Source: Prochlorococcus_E sp000760215 (GTDB lineage: Bacteria > Cyanobacteriota > Cyanobacteriia > PCC-6307 > Cyanobiaceae). From it: a stretch of 64,000 bases of DNA. Below the pieces are notes generated by a model. That model ran no database searches. It saw nothing but the letters and a program-made list of their open reading frames with translations, and was not told where the DNA came from. The translations under genes were made by a program, and so were the position numbers. Positions 17,272-26,425 of the stretch are shown here, piece after piece. How positions within the stretch are numbered: the first letter of the stretch is position 1; every line of letters begins with the position of its first letter. The stretch is taken from assembly GCF_047303175.1 (NCBI RefSeq), contig NZ_CP138945.1; one strand, given 5' to 3'.

Positions 17272-17538
17272 TTGAAAAAGTCAACCGGCCATATAAACAA
17301 AGATCCTATTAGGCGTCAGCGTCAACATGAACTTTTAATAGCTCTTATTAAACAACAAAAAGACTTGGATCTAATGGATGCAGAAGGACCACGATTTGAT
17401 TCTAATGGAAGCAATGCAACTGATCCTGCAAAATGGTTAGACCGAAATCGTCGTGTTTTGGCAAAATACCAATCATTAGTTAACACCTCAATAACTTTAG
17501 ATGCATTACTTGATTCGGAGTCAATTCAAAGTGATTAA
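17272..17538 (+). CDS. Conserved hypothetical protein (88 aa)
   Basis: An 88-residue hydrophilic protein, MKKSTGHINKDPIRRQRQHE at the front, with a helical basic first half and the later segment DPAKWLDRNRRVLAKYQSLV. No recognised domain, signal or membrane span. It overlaps the next gene at its 3' end (8 to 38 bases depending on the start chosen there), suggesting joint translation of the two. Composition is like the core genes. It looks like a lineage-specific conserved protein of unknown role. Confidence 0.7.
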   Translation: MKKSTGHINKDPIRRQRQHELLIALIKQQKDLDLMDAEGPRFDSNGSNATDPAKWLDRNRRVLAKYQSLVNTSITLDALLDSESIQSD

Positions 17539-18031
17539 GTCATTTCTTCTATTCCTACTCATATCAATTTCTTGTTATTTAATTCCACCTAAAGCGTTAG
17601 AAGCAAAGTTGGAACTTTTTGAAAATATCAATGGGAATGAAGTTCAAAGAAGCTTAGAAAGTTTAAGAGATCTTGATGACCAGACATGGCAATTGGTTGT
17701 TTACCCTCAAACAGGACATGAAGATAACTTAGTCTTGCGAATAGTTGGGTTTACAGGAAGTCTTAGATTAAATCACCCAGAAAAATTACATTTAAAATCA
17801 GGTCTTAAATCCTGGGATCTTAAAGATATAACTTTAAGCAACCCTCAACTGGCTAACGATAATCGTGATGCGGCTGCAGAGTTTTTATTAAGCCCATTTC
17901 TGCAAGAACTTAATAATAATCGGCCATTGCGATTGTCTTTGGTGGGAGGTTTTAATGATTTACCTGTACCGCCCTATGTTGTTAATGAATGGAGATCAAT
18001 GCTTAAAAGCTTTATAAGAAATGAGACCTGA
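17531..18031 (+). CDS. DUF3122 family exported protein
   Basis: A protein of about 166 residues with an N-terminal signal peptide (IKSFLLFLLISISCYLIPP, cleavage near AKLE) and a beta-rich domain. The segments DDQTWQLVVYP, LVLRIVGFTGSLRLNHP and NNRPLRLSLVGGFNDLPVPP match the cyanobacterial DUF3122 family. GTG at 17531 gives a typical short signal peptide; ATG at 17501 would add ten residues. It overlaps ribD by 11 bases. Location is probably periplasm or lumen; function unknown. Confidence 0.78.
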   Translation: MIKSFLLFLLISISCYLIPPKALEAKLELFENINGNEVQRSLESLRDLDDQTWQLVVYPQTGHEDNLVLRIVGFTGSLRLNHPEKLHLKSGLKSWDLKDITLSNPQLANDNRDAAAEFLLSPFLQELNNNRPLRLSLVGGFNDLPVPPYVVNEWRSMLKSFIRNET

Positions 18032-19112
18032 CTTATATCAACGAACTTGGGGGCAATGGATGCGCCGTGTATTGGACTTAGCCCTTCTAGCTGAAGGGCA
18101 AACAAGTCCTAATCCACTTGTTGGCGCAGTGATTTTAGACTCTCAACAAAACCTTATAGGTGAAGGCTTTCATAGGGGTACTGGTCAAAAGCATGCGGAA
18201 ATAGAAGCCTTGTTGCAAGCCGGTCCTAATGCAAAAGGGGGAACGCTATTAATCAATCTTGAACCTTGTTGTCATTATGGAAAAACTCCTCCTTGTACAA
18301 AATCAATTTTAAAGTCAGGTTTGGCAAGGGTTGTCGTTGCTATTAAGGATCCAGATCCAAGGGTTTCTGGTAAAGGCATTTCTATTTTACGTAAAGCTGG
18401 AATAGAAGTAATTACTGGAGTTCTAGAAAAAGAGGCGGCTTGGTTAAATAGAGCTTTCATTTTTCGCAATCAAACTGGAAGGCCATGGGGTGTTTTAAAA
18501 TGGGCCATGAGCTTGGATGGAAGGACAGCATTGCCTAATGGAACAAGTCAATGGATTAGTGGAGAAGAATCTAGAAAAAAAGTCCATTCCCTTCGTTCAC
18601 GATGCGATGCTGTAATTGTTGGAGGAAAAACCGTAAAATTCGACAACCCTCTCTTGACAAGCAGAGGCATTAAGAAAAAAGAGCCCTTAAGAGTTGTTCT
18701 AAGTTCTTCTCTAGACTTTCCAGTGGAGGCCCAAATTTGGAATACTAAGCAAGCAGAAACTTTGATTTGTTATGGTCCAGAAAGTAACTCTAGACTTTTA
18801 GATAAATTGCCAGATGGTCCTGAATCAATTCTTTTAGAAGAATGTAATCCAGCAAAATTATTAGAGGTTCTTGCTCAAAAAGGCTGTAATCAAGTCTTAT
18901 GGGAATGTGGAAGTCGACTAGCAACTGCGGCAATTAAACATAATTGCGTTCAAGAAATATTAGTTTTCATATCTCCAAAATTATTAGGGGGGACCTCTGC
19001 GATGACGCCTCTTTCTAATCTAGGGTTTGCTTCAATGGAGCAAGTCCTTACGGTAAAAGAGATTTCTCAATCAAAAAAAGGGCATGATTTTGTTTTAAAT
19101 ATGCTTATTTGA
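18021..19112 (+). CDS. ribD: Riboflavin biosynthesis deaminase/reductase RibD
   Basis: Bifunctional enzyme for the second and third steps of riboflavin synthesis. The N-terminal zinc deaminase has HAEIEALLQAG and EPCCHYGKTPPCT. The C-terminal reductase has GRPWGVLKWAMSLDGRTALP, GGKTVKFDNPLLTSR and the later LWECGSRLATAA. Length is 363 residues, as expected. The 5' end overlaps the DUF3122 gene. ribF, acting later in the same pathway, lies elsewhere in the window at 11.5 kb and is not linked. Confidence 0.95.
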   Translation: MRPDLYQRTWGQWMRRVLDLALLAEGQTSPNPLVGAVILDSQQNLIGEGFHRGTGQKHAEIEALLQAGPNAKGGTLLINLEPCCHYGKTPPCTKSILKSGLARVVVAIKDPDPRVSGKGISILRKAGIEVITGVLEKEAAWLNRAFIFRNQTGRPWGVLKWAMSLDGRTALPNGTSQWISGEESRKKVHSLRSRCDAVIVGGKTVKFDNPLLTSRGIKKKEPLRVVLSSSLDFPVEAQIWNTKQAETLICYGPESNSRLLDKLPDGPESILLEECNPAKLLEVLAQKGCNQVLWECGSRLATAAIKHNCVQEILVFISPKLLGGTSAMTPLSNLGFASMEQVLTVKEISQSKKGHDFVLNMLI

Positions 19113-19221
19113 TAATCAATGCTAGAAGTTAATTTTGATCTCGTTCGGTTCTTACACCTAATTTTTGATATCTGAATTGCACATATTTGTTAGTTTTGTA
19201 TTCAATTAATTTTTTATTGTT

Positions 19222-21081
19222 ATGCCGATTCGCCAAGATGAAAATCAGCCGAATCGTCGTTTCGGCATAATTAATCTGATTTTGATTGGATTTGGAGCTC
19301 TTTTGCTTTTCAGCAGCTTCTTTCCAAATCAGAACATGCAAGTACCAAGAGTCCCATATTCATTATTTATTAACCAGGTAAATGATGGCGAAGTTAAAAG
19401 AGCCTATATAACCCAAGATCAAATTAGATATGAGCTCTCAACGCCAACTGAAGGAGCTCCATCAGTCTTAGCTACAACACCAATATTTGATATGGATCTA
19501 CCTCAACGACTTGAAGCAAAAGGCGTTGAATTTGCAGCTGCACCTCCTAAGAAGCCCAATATTTTCAGCACAATTCTTAGTTGGGTTGTGCCTCCATTGA
19601 TATTTATTTTAGTTCTTCAGTTTTTCGCTCGCAGAAGCATGGGTGGAGGAGGTGCTCAAGGAGCATTGAGCTTTACGAAAAGCAAAGCAAAAGTTTATGT
19701 ACCCGATGAAGAGTCACGAGTCACTTTTGATGATGTAGCGGGAGTTGATGAAGCCAAGGAAGAACTAACTGAAATAGTTGATTTTCTAAAAAGACCTCAA
19801 AGGTATTCGGATATTGGAGCCAGGATACCTAAAGGTGTTTTGCTAGTAGGGCCGCCAGGGACAGGGAAAACCTTGCTTTCAAAAGCTGTTGCAGGAGAAG
19901 CAGAAGTTCCTTTCTTTATTATTTCAGGGTCAGAATTTGTAGAGCTTTTTGTTGGAGCTGGTGCTGCAAGAGTTAGAGACTTATTTGAACAAGCCAAGAA
20001 AAAAGCTCCTTGCATAATTTTCATAGATGAATTAGATGCAATAGGCAAGAGTCGCTCAGGTTCTATGGGTGTTGTTGGGGGTAATGATGAAAGAGAACAA
20101 ACCCTTAATCAACTGCTCACAGAAATGGATGGTTTTTCTTCCGCTGACAAGCCAGTCATTGTTTTAGCCGCGACAAACCAACCAGAAGTTCTTGACGCTG
20201 CTTTATTGAGACCTGGACGATTTGACAGACAAGTATTAGTTGACAGGCCAGATTTATCCGGAAGAAAAACTATTTTAGAGATTTATACTAAGAAAATAAA
20301 ATTAGCTGAAAAAATTGATTTAGATACTATTGCTCAAGCCACTAGCGGTTTTGCTGGAGCAGACTTGGCAAACATGGTAAATGAAGCAGCTTTATTAGCG
20401 GCAAGAGCTAAAAGAACCTCAGTAGAGCAGAGAGATTTAAATGAGGCTATAGAAAGGGTTGTTGCTGGATTAGAAAAGAAAAGCAGGGTCCTACAAGATG
20501 ATGAGAAGAAAGTTGTCGCTTACCATGAAGTTGGTCATGCAATTGTTGGGCATCTGATGCCAGGTGGAAGCAAAGTTGCAAAAATCTCTATAGTTCCTAG
20601 GGGAATGAGTGCATTAGGTTATACATTGCAACTTCCCACTGAGGAAAGATTTCTTAACTCTAAAGATGAATTAAAGGGACAAATTGCCACATTATTAGGT
20701 GGTAGATCTGCTGAAGAAATTGTTTTCGGGAAAGTCACAACTGGAGCTTCAAATGATCTACAAAGAGCAACTGATATTGCCGAACAAATGGTTGGTACTT
20801 ATGGGATGAGTGACATATTGGGACCATTGGCGTATGACAAACAAGGAGGAGGTCAGTTCTTAGGTGGGAACAATAATCCAAGAAGAGTTGTTAGTGACGC
20901 AACTGCTCAGGCTATAGATAAGGAAGTAAGGAGCCTTGTAGACGAAGCTCATGAAAGCGCTCTAAGCATACTTCGCAAAAACTTGCCTTTGCTTGAAAGC
21001 ATTGCGCAGAAGATTCTTGAAAAAGAAGTTATTGATGGAGATGACCTTAAATCTTTGCTTTCAGAAAGTCTTATGCCTTAA
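19222..21081 (+). CDS. ftsH: ATP-dependent zinc metalloprotease FtsH
   Basis: Membrane AAA+ protease for quality control of thylakoid and plasma-membrane proteins, including photosystem II repair. Two membrane spans lie at about 18-34 and 118-136. Walker A is GPPGTGKT at 210-217, Walker B is IIFIDELDAIG at 265-275, the second region of homology is ATNQPEVLDAALLRPGRFD, and the zinc site is HEVGH at 435-439. Length 619 residues. It is one of several FtsH paralogues expected in the genome; the exact paralogue cannot be assigned. Confidence 0.96.
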   Translation: MPIRQDENQPNRRFGIINLILIGFGALLLFSSFFPNQNMQVPRVPYSLFINQVNDGEVKRAYITQDQIRYELSTPTEGAPSVLATTPIFDMDLPQRLEAKGVEFAAAPPKKPNIFSTILSWVVPPLIFILVLQFFARRSMGGGGAQGALSFTKSKAKVYVPDEESRVTFDDVAGVDEAKEELTEIVDFLKRPQRYSDIGARIPKGVLLVGPPGTGKTLLSKAVAGEAEVPFFIISGSEFVELFVGAGAARVRDLFEQAKKKAPCIIFIDELDAIGKSRSGSMGVVGGNDEREQTLNQLLTEMDGFSSADKPVIVLAATNQPEVLDAALLRPGRFDRQVLVDRPDLSGRKTILEIYTKKIKLAEKIDLDTIAQATSGFAGADLANMVNEAALLAARAKRTSVEQRDLNEAIERVVAGLEKKSRVLQDDEKKVVAYHEVGHAIVGHLMPGGSKVAKISIVPRGMSALGYTLQLPTEERFLNSKDELKGQIATLLGGRSAEEIVFGKVTTGASNDLQRATDIAEQMVGTYGMSDILGPLAYDKQGGGQFLGGNNNPRRVVSDATAQAIDKEVRSLVDEAHESALSILRKNLPLLESIAQKILEKEVIDGDDLKSLLSESLMP

Positions 21082-21159
21082 GGCTTATAAAAATTTGTTT
21101 TTCTCTTGATCAATAGCTAATTTATATATCCATATTAAATTTTTAAAGAGACTAATTTT

Positions 21160-22119
21160 ATGGAAATGGTCTCAGAATCATTATCAAGAATTCTTGCTGA
21201 TCTTAAAGGCAAGAGTTTTATCTCTTGCAATGATCTAAATGCTCATCAAATTGAAGCAATTCACAAACTCGCGCTTCAATTAAAAAATGGGGAGAGAAAA
21301 ATCGACCTTGGTGGCCGAGTATTAGGTTTGATTTTTAGCAAGGCTTCAACCAGGACTAGAGTTAGCTTTCAAGTCGCAATGACAAGGCTAGGCGGTCAAA
21401 CAATTGATATAAACCAAAAGACCTCTCAGCTTGGGAGAGGCGAGCCATTAAAAGACACCGCTCGAGTCCTAAGCCGTTATTGTGATGCTCTTGCGATAAG
21501 GACTTATGGCAATGATGAGCTAATCGAATACGTAAAATGGTCTTCAATACCTGTATTGAATGCACTTACAGATTTAGAGCACCCTTGCCAGGCATTAGCT
21601 GACTTTCTAACAATGAAAGAAGTTTTTGGCAAGACAGAAGGATTAACACTTACATATTTAGGCGATGGAAATAATGTTGCTCATTCACTAATGCTTTGTG
21701 GGGCCCTTTTGGGAGTAAATGTGAGAATATCCTGCCCTAAAGGCTTTGAGCCAATTCCATCTGTAATAGATCAAGCTAAAGCTTTGGCAAAGGAATCTGG
21801 ATCTAATATTGAAATTTCACATAATCCATTAGAGGCCGTAAATGGAAGCAATGTTATTTATACAGATGTTTGGGCCTCAATGGGACAGGAAAAAGAACAA
21901 TTACATCGGGAAGAAGCTTTTAAAGACTTTACTCTAGATAATCGTTTAGTAGACAAGGCTGATAGCAAGGCAATCGTTCTTCATTGCTTACCCGCTCATA
22001 GAGGGGAAGAGATATCCGACGAAGTACTTGAAGGCAAACGTAGTCGAGTATTCGATCAGGCTGAAAATAGACTTCATGTGCAACAAGCTCTTCTAGCTGC
22101 ATTACTAGGTGGACTTTAG
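21160..22119 (+). CDS. argF: Ornithine carbamoyltransferase
   Basis: Forms citrulline from ornithine and carbamoyl phosphate in arginine synthesis. The carbamoyl phosphate site is KASTRTRVSFQ, with HPCQALADFLTM following, and the ornithine loop is the invariant HCLPAHRGEEIS. Length is 319 residues. It lies 78 bp after ftsH and 66 bp before lexA (ATG choice at 22186), all on the plus strand. Confidence 0.96.
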   Translation: MEMVSESLSRILADLKGKSFISCNDLNAHQIEAIHKLALQLKNGERKIDLGGRVLGLIFSKASTRTRVSFQVAMTRLGGQTIDINQKTSQLGRGEPLKDTARVLSRYCDALAIRTYGNDELIEYVKWSSIPVLNALTDLEHPCQALADFLTMKEVFGKTEGLTLTYLGDGNNVAHSLMLCGALLGVNVRISCPKGFEPIPSVIDQAKALAKESGSNIEISHNPLEAVNGSNVIYTDVWASMGQEKEQLHREEAFKDFTLDNRLVDKADSKAIVLHCLPAHRGEEISDEVLEGKRSRVFDQAENRLHVQQALLAALLGGL

Positions 22120-22143
22120 ACCTTGCGAACCAATTGATTCTTA

Positions 22144-22157
22144 GGTACATATGTATT
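22144..22157 (+). promoter_or_regulatory. Candidate LexA (SOS) operator upstream of lexA
   Basis: GGTACATATGTATT fits the cyanobacterial LexA-box pattern RGTACNNNDGTWCB at every fixed position except one (T in place of the C near the end). It lies 28 bp upstream of the preferred lexA ATG and would support autorepression. No footprint data are available to me. Confidence 0.5.
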
Positions 22158-22185
22158 GAAGAACATATGCATTACTTTTGGCCCA

Positions 22186-22794
22186 ATGGCAAGCGAGGCA
22201 TTGACTCCTGCTCAAAAAGAGCTTTTTGAATGGCTATCTGACTACATAGGGGAGCATCATCACAGCCCTTCCATCAGACAAATGATGTCAGCGATGGGGC
22301 TTCGTTCTCCTGCGCCGATACAAAGCAGGCTAAGGCATCTTCAAGAGAAGGGGTGGATAACTTGGCAAGAAGGTCAAGCGAGAACATTGCAGTTATTGGA
22401 AGATAATTTTCCTGGCATTCCATTACTTGGAGCTGTTGCTGCTGGAGGTCTTATAGAAACATTTGATGATGTTCAAGAAACCCTTGACATGGAATCAATT
22501 CTTAAAACTCGAGGCTTATTTGCGTTAACTGTTAATGGAGATTCAATGATTGACTCATTTATCGCTGATGGAGATGTAGTCCTAATGGAACCAGTGAAAG
22601 AATCGTCCTCTTTAAGAAATGGAGCCGTTGTTAGCGCAATGGTTCGCGGCTCAGGGACAACATTAAAGCATTTTTATCGCAATGGATCTTTAATCAGACT
22701 TGAAGCTGCAAACTCAGCCTATGAACCCATTGAGCTGGAAGCGTCTATGGTTGAAATACAAGGCAAACTATTGGCAGTTTGGCGAAAAACTTAA
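22186..22794 (+). CDS. lexA: SOS repressor LexA
   Basis: Self-cleaving repressor of the SOS regulon. From ATG 22186 the protein has 202 residues. The winged helix-turn-helix is at about 1-65 (HHSPSIRQMMSAMGLRSPAP). The cleavage site is VAAGG (Ala86-Gly87), and the catalytic dyad is Ser120 in VNGDSMID and Lys161 in TTLKHFYRNG, all intact. An in-frame TTG at 22156 would place the candidate operator inside the message's first codons, so I prefer 22186, where MASEALTPAQKELFEWL aligns with family starts. Confidence 0.94.
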   Translation: MASEALTPAQKELFEWLSDYIGEHHHSPSIRQMMSAMGLRSPAPIQSRLRHLQEKGWITWQEGQARTLQLLEDNFPGIPLLGAVAAGGLIETFDDVQETLDMESILKTRGLFALTVNGDSMIDSFIADGDVVLMEPVKESSSLRNGAVVSAMVRGSGTTLKHFYRNGSLIRLEAANSAYEPIELEASMVEIQGKLLAVWRKT

Positions 22795-22868
22795 TTGTTT
22801 AAAGTGGTAAGATCATCTAACAGGAAGAATCCAGATTCGTACGAGGCCAACGTTGAAATCAATAGCCA

Positions 22869-24755
22869 ATGGAATATAGATCACATAATAAAAAAAACCT
22901 TTTAATCAAATATTTTCTATTTTTAGGTAAAAGTCTTTCAAATTCACGCTCTTATTTATTATTTATATTTCCTTTATTATTTATACTTCTTGCGGAAAAT
23001 CAATCTAGAGCAGAAAATCAAGAGGAAAATAAAATAATCTGGGAAAAAATTACTTACCCAGAATCAGATCAATCTTCGGATGAAATGAGATGGGAATTTA
23101 TTAATAGTGATGAAATCGAATTAGGCCCTGACTCTATAAACAAACATAATAAGATTCCATTATCTATAGATGAAGCTCAGAATCTATATAAGACTATAAA
23201 GCCAATCGATAAAGATTTTTCAAAACCAACCAGAATCAGTCCATCATTCCCAGTTACCACAACATTAAGTGAAGGTGAATATTCATATAAAGTATATAGT
23301 TTATCAACTTTTACAAATGGTGCAGCAGGTGGAGCAGGAAATCAAAATTATGCATTCGTATTTGATTATGGTATCAATGAGAACATCCAGTTTTCTGGTT
23401 TTTACTCAGTGGCAGATGATCCTTTATTTGAATTAATTAATGGCACTAAATTAACACCAAACTATTGGGAAATCTATGGAATATCCTATAAGCAAAAACT
23501 CTGGAATAAAGAAAAATGGGATTTTTCTATTTTAGCTTCAATTGAATCCTGGAATCAATCAAGCGGTGGAAGTAATCAAAACAATATATTCAATAATATT
23601 AATTCTAAAGTATCTTCTAAGGATATCATTGGTTCTTTGTATTTACCTTTAACTAGAAAATTAACTAATAATTTAGATCTTAATTTATTAGCAGGTGCGG
23701 TTTTTCTACCTGACAAACATGGCGGAGGAAATCAAAACAATTTCTATGGCAATAATTTTTATCTTGGTTCAGGTTTCTCATGGAAAATCAGACAAAATGT
23801 TTATTCAAGTGCATCTATTGCGCAACCTTTTGGCCCTGGCAACAACACATTTGATTCAAATTTAAATTTTTCCAACCAGCCTACATACACAATAGGAGTT
23901 AATTGGGATATAAACCCAATTATAGGTCTTGAAGGTAGATATACAAATGCTTTTGGGGCAACTCCTGCCACAGGATTCCTCCTTACACCTTCATCTAATA
24001 GACCTATATATTTTGCAGGTTTAAAGTATAGACCAGGTAAAATAGATTCACCTCAAAGGAACCTTTCGAGAAGAGAGGAATCTTTGGCAATTGGTGGCTT
24101 AACAGTCAATACAGCTTTTATACCTCAACAGGGGAGAAGCCATCTTTCCGCAAATATTGATAGCAAAGGAAATAGCTTTGGTTTCCTAGGCTACTCTCTC
24201 TCAAATGCTTTCCAACTCGAAATATTAAATTTTGGATCGTTTAATGATGTTCATCAAGATAGTTCTAAATCAGCAAATATTATCAACACTTTCATGAGTA
24301 GCAATAATTTTAACACTCGTGTTGGAGGCAAGTTTGTTCTTGCTAGTCCGCTAAGGAATAAACCCTTTTGGCTAACAGGTAGAATTAGCTTGGGCAGGAA
24401 TCAACAGTCAAAACAAGGTTACTCATACTATGAGTTAATAAATACTTGGGAAGTTAGTGATAATCTTGCTATAAATATAAATCCTAAAACTGCACAAAGT
24501 TCACTTTCTACAATAACAAGTTTGGGATTATCTATGAATCTTCAGATATCTGAAAAAATACAACTAATACCAGAAACAAATATCATTTTATCTGGAGCAA
24601 CTGAGAGTAATGCCACACTTGCGATCAGAAGACTTATGAGTGATAGGCTATATTTTGATATATATATGAGTTCAGCTATTGGATTACAAGACTTTGGGCA
24701 AGTCTTAGGAGATCATGAATTGAAAGCAGGAATGAAAGTAAATTATATTTATTGA
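22869..24755 (+). CDS. Probable outer-membrane beta-barrel protein
   Basis: A 628-residue exported protein. A basic, hydrophobic N-terminus (about 24-45, SNSRSYLLFIFPLLFILLAE) acts as a signal peptide, with cleavage likely near SRAENQ. The rest is rich in alternating aromatic/polar strands, Asn, Ser and Gly, with repeated short turns (NQNNFYGNNFYLGSGFSWKI) and ends with an aromatic residue (MKVNYIY). This is the profile of a large outer-membrane beta-barrel. I cannot match it to a named porin. It is convergent with the Wzz-like gene (23 bp) and stands at the edge of the envelope region. Confidence 0.65.
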   Translation: MEYRSHNKKNLLIKYFLFLGKSLSNSRSYLLFIFPLLFILLAENQSRAENQEENKIIWEKITYPESDQSSDEMRWEFINSDEIELGPDSINKHNKIPLSIDEAQNLYKTIKPIDKDFSKPTRISPSFPVTTTLSEGEYSYKVYSLSTFTNGAAGGAGNQNYAFVFDYGINENIQFSGFYSVADDPLFELINGTKLTPNYWEIYGISYKQKLWNKEKWDFSILASIESWNQSSGGSNQNNIFNNINSKVSSKDIIGSLYLPLTRKLTNNLDLNLLAGAVFLPDKHGGGNQNNFYGNNFYLGSGFSWKIRQNVYSSASIAQPFGPGNNTFDSNLNFSNQPTYTIGVNWDINPIIGLEGRYTNAFGATPATGFLLTPSSNRPIYFAGLKYRPGKIDSPQRNLSRREESLAIGGLTVNTAFIPQQGRSHLSANIDSKGNSFGFLGYSLSNAFQLEILNFGSFNDVHQDSSKSANIINTFMSSNNFNTRVGGKFVLASPLRNKPFWLTGRISLGRNQQSKQGYSYYELINTWEVSDNLAININPKTAQSSLSTITSLGLSMNLQISEKIQLIPETNIILSGATESNATLAIRRLMSDRLYFDIYMSSAIGLQDFGQVLGDHELKAGMKVNYIY

Positions 24756-24778
24756 TAAAACATCAATTAGTGAAAGAA

Positions 24779-26416
24779 TTATATATTAGGAAATATTGTT
24801 TTTGTATCAAGCAATAACCAGCCTAGAATCTTGTCTTTATAGAGCTGAAGGTATTCATTTGTCAATTTAAGGTTAGTTGATGATAAAGAACCCTTTTCAA
24901 ATAAAAGTATTATACTTGAACATTTTTCAATATCATTCTTATCAAATGGGTCTATAAAAGTGATGCTATTATCAGCTTTAAACAAGCTATAAGTATTATT
25001 AGGCCCTTTAATCATGCTGTCATCTGAAATAGATGCTATGCCAATCAATCCCTTTGAGGAGGCTTTTATCTTGTTAGATTCTATTATATTAGAAATAATT
25101 CTATCATTTAATTCAATATTATTCTTGTAAATGGTTTGCATAAATCTGTATGGAATCTCGTTATTTAACTCATAAAAATAGTAAAGTATACCTGAGTTTT
25201 TTTCTCTTAATATTAGAATTAAGCCCAAAATAGTTATTGAAGATAAGAATGTAATAACTGTCTCAATACTTCTCTTTGGTGATACTCTATAGTCACTTAA
25301 TGTCGGTTCTGAAATAAGATCCCATGGATCTTCCTGTCGTGCTTGTTCTAATAAAGCTATATCTAAATTAGTCTCAAGACTTTGCAAGAGAGCCTCATCT
25401 CGCAAAGCAATTCTTTTTAGCTCTCTAAATTCAGCAATTATTTTATTAGGCCTATCTAAAGAGACCCTTAGGCCTTCAACTCTACTCTTTAGCTCTTTTA
25501 AAACTGAAGAATTTGGTTTTAATTTTGAGGAAAGCTCCGCATAATCAGCTTCATATTGCTCTAGTAGTTTAAAGTGAGTTTTATATCTTCTCGCAGCTCC
25601 TGAACGTCCATTGTCACCAGCTCCAAAATTAGCTCCATAGGTTCCTAATCGGCCTTTTACTGCTGCCTTCTTACCTGACAAATCGTAAGTAACTATTCCT
25701 GGGCTTGGATCATCTGATCCAAATAATCCATCAGCATTCCCCAACCCATGTTGTATAGAAAAGCTATTGAAAGTTTTCATTGATTTACTTGACTTCTCTT
25801 TAGATTGCTTAACTTGTAACTTTAAATAATCAATTCCTTTATCTAACTTTTCCAATCGATCTTTCCTTGAATATGCTTGATACTTAGATGAGACCATTCT
25901 CAATGTTGATAATATCAATTGCTTATCAGTATCCTTATAATTTACAGTTAAAACTTTTGTGCCCTTTTTTAAATCTATAGATAAATGATCGTCAATCCAT
26001 TGTTTATAAGTAGGGTTATATTTAGTAAGTCCTTGACTATACTTTTTAGTTTTAACGCTTTTGTAAACAGGTTTAAGAACAGAAGGGCTCTCTAAAATAA
26101 CTACCTGGGTTTTCAAATCATCGGAAGTATAACCTTGGAGGCTAACTTGTAATCCATCAACTCTATTTACATCTGCTAATGACCCTGCTTGTTCAGCTGG
26201 TGTATCTCTTTGGATAATTATTTGGAAGCTTCCTTCCCATACAGGCTTCCTAATATAAGTAGAAATAATTACTCCAAAAGTAATAACAAATGAAACGGGT
26301 AATATAGTTGATCTATTTCTTTTCAGCCTTTTATATACTTTACTTAAATCAATATCATCTTTATCATAATCATTATTTAAATAACTTTGATTGTTTGAAT
26401 TGTCCATTTTTATCAT
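24779..26416 (-). CDS. Wzz/GumC-like polysaccharide co-polymerase with degenerate kinase-like tail
   Basis: A 545-residue inner-membrane protein that would set the chain length of an exported polysaccharide. Two membrane spans (about 37-55 and 384-404) enclose a long periplasmic coiled-coil part that contains ESPSVLKPVYKSVKTKKYSQ and LSDYRVSPKRSIETVI, as in Wzz/GumC. After the second span about 140 cytoplasmic residues follow (LIGIASISDDSMIKG and CSSIILLFEKGSLSS, then ILGWLLLDTK). This tail resembles a BY-kinase domain that lacks the Walker A lysine motif. The gene lies 9 bp downstream of the Wza-like gene, so the two form an operon. Confidence 0.85.
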   Translation of the reverse strand: MIKMDNSNNQSYLNNDYDKDDIDLSKVYKRLKRNRSTILPVSFVITFGVIISTYIRKPVWEGSFQIIIQRDTPAEQAGSLADVNRVDGLQVSLQGYTSDDLKTQVVILESPSVLKPVYKSVKTKKYSQGLTKYNPTYKQWIDDHLSIDLKKGTKVLTVNYKDTDKQLILSTLRMVSSKYQAYSRKDRLEKLDKGIDYLKLQVKQSKEKSSKSMKTFNSFSIQHGLGNADGLFGSDDPSPGIVTYDLSGKKAAVKGRLGTYGANFGAGDNGRSGAARRYKTHFKLLEQYEADYAELSSKLKPNSSVLKELKSRVEGLRVSLDRPNKIIAEFRELKRIALRDEALLQSLETNLDIALLEQARQEDPWDLISEPTLSDYRVSPKRSIETVITFLSSITILGLILILREKNSGILYYFYELNNEIPYRFMQTIYKNNIELNDRIISNIIESNKIKASSKGLIGIASISDDSMIKGPNNTYSLFKADNSITFIDPFDKNDIEKCSSIILLFEKGSLSSTNLKLTNEYLQLYKDKILGWLLLDTKTIFPNI

Positions 26417-26425
26417 GATTAATAA

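Noticed and set aside
17211..17300. ATG at 17300 as start of the CbiE-CbiT gene
   Set aside because: The extra 30 residues do not resemble the family and overlap the divergent gene starting at 17272.
22156..22185. TTG at 22156 as lexA start
   Set aside because: It adds ten residues not typical for LexA and lies inside the candidate operator; ATG 22186 fits better.
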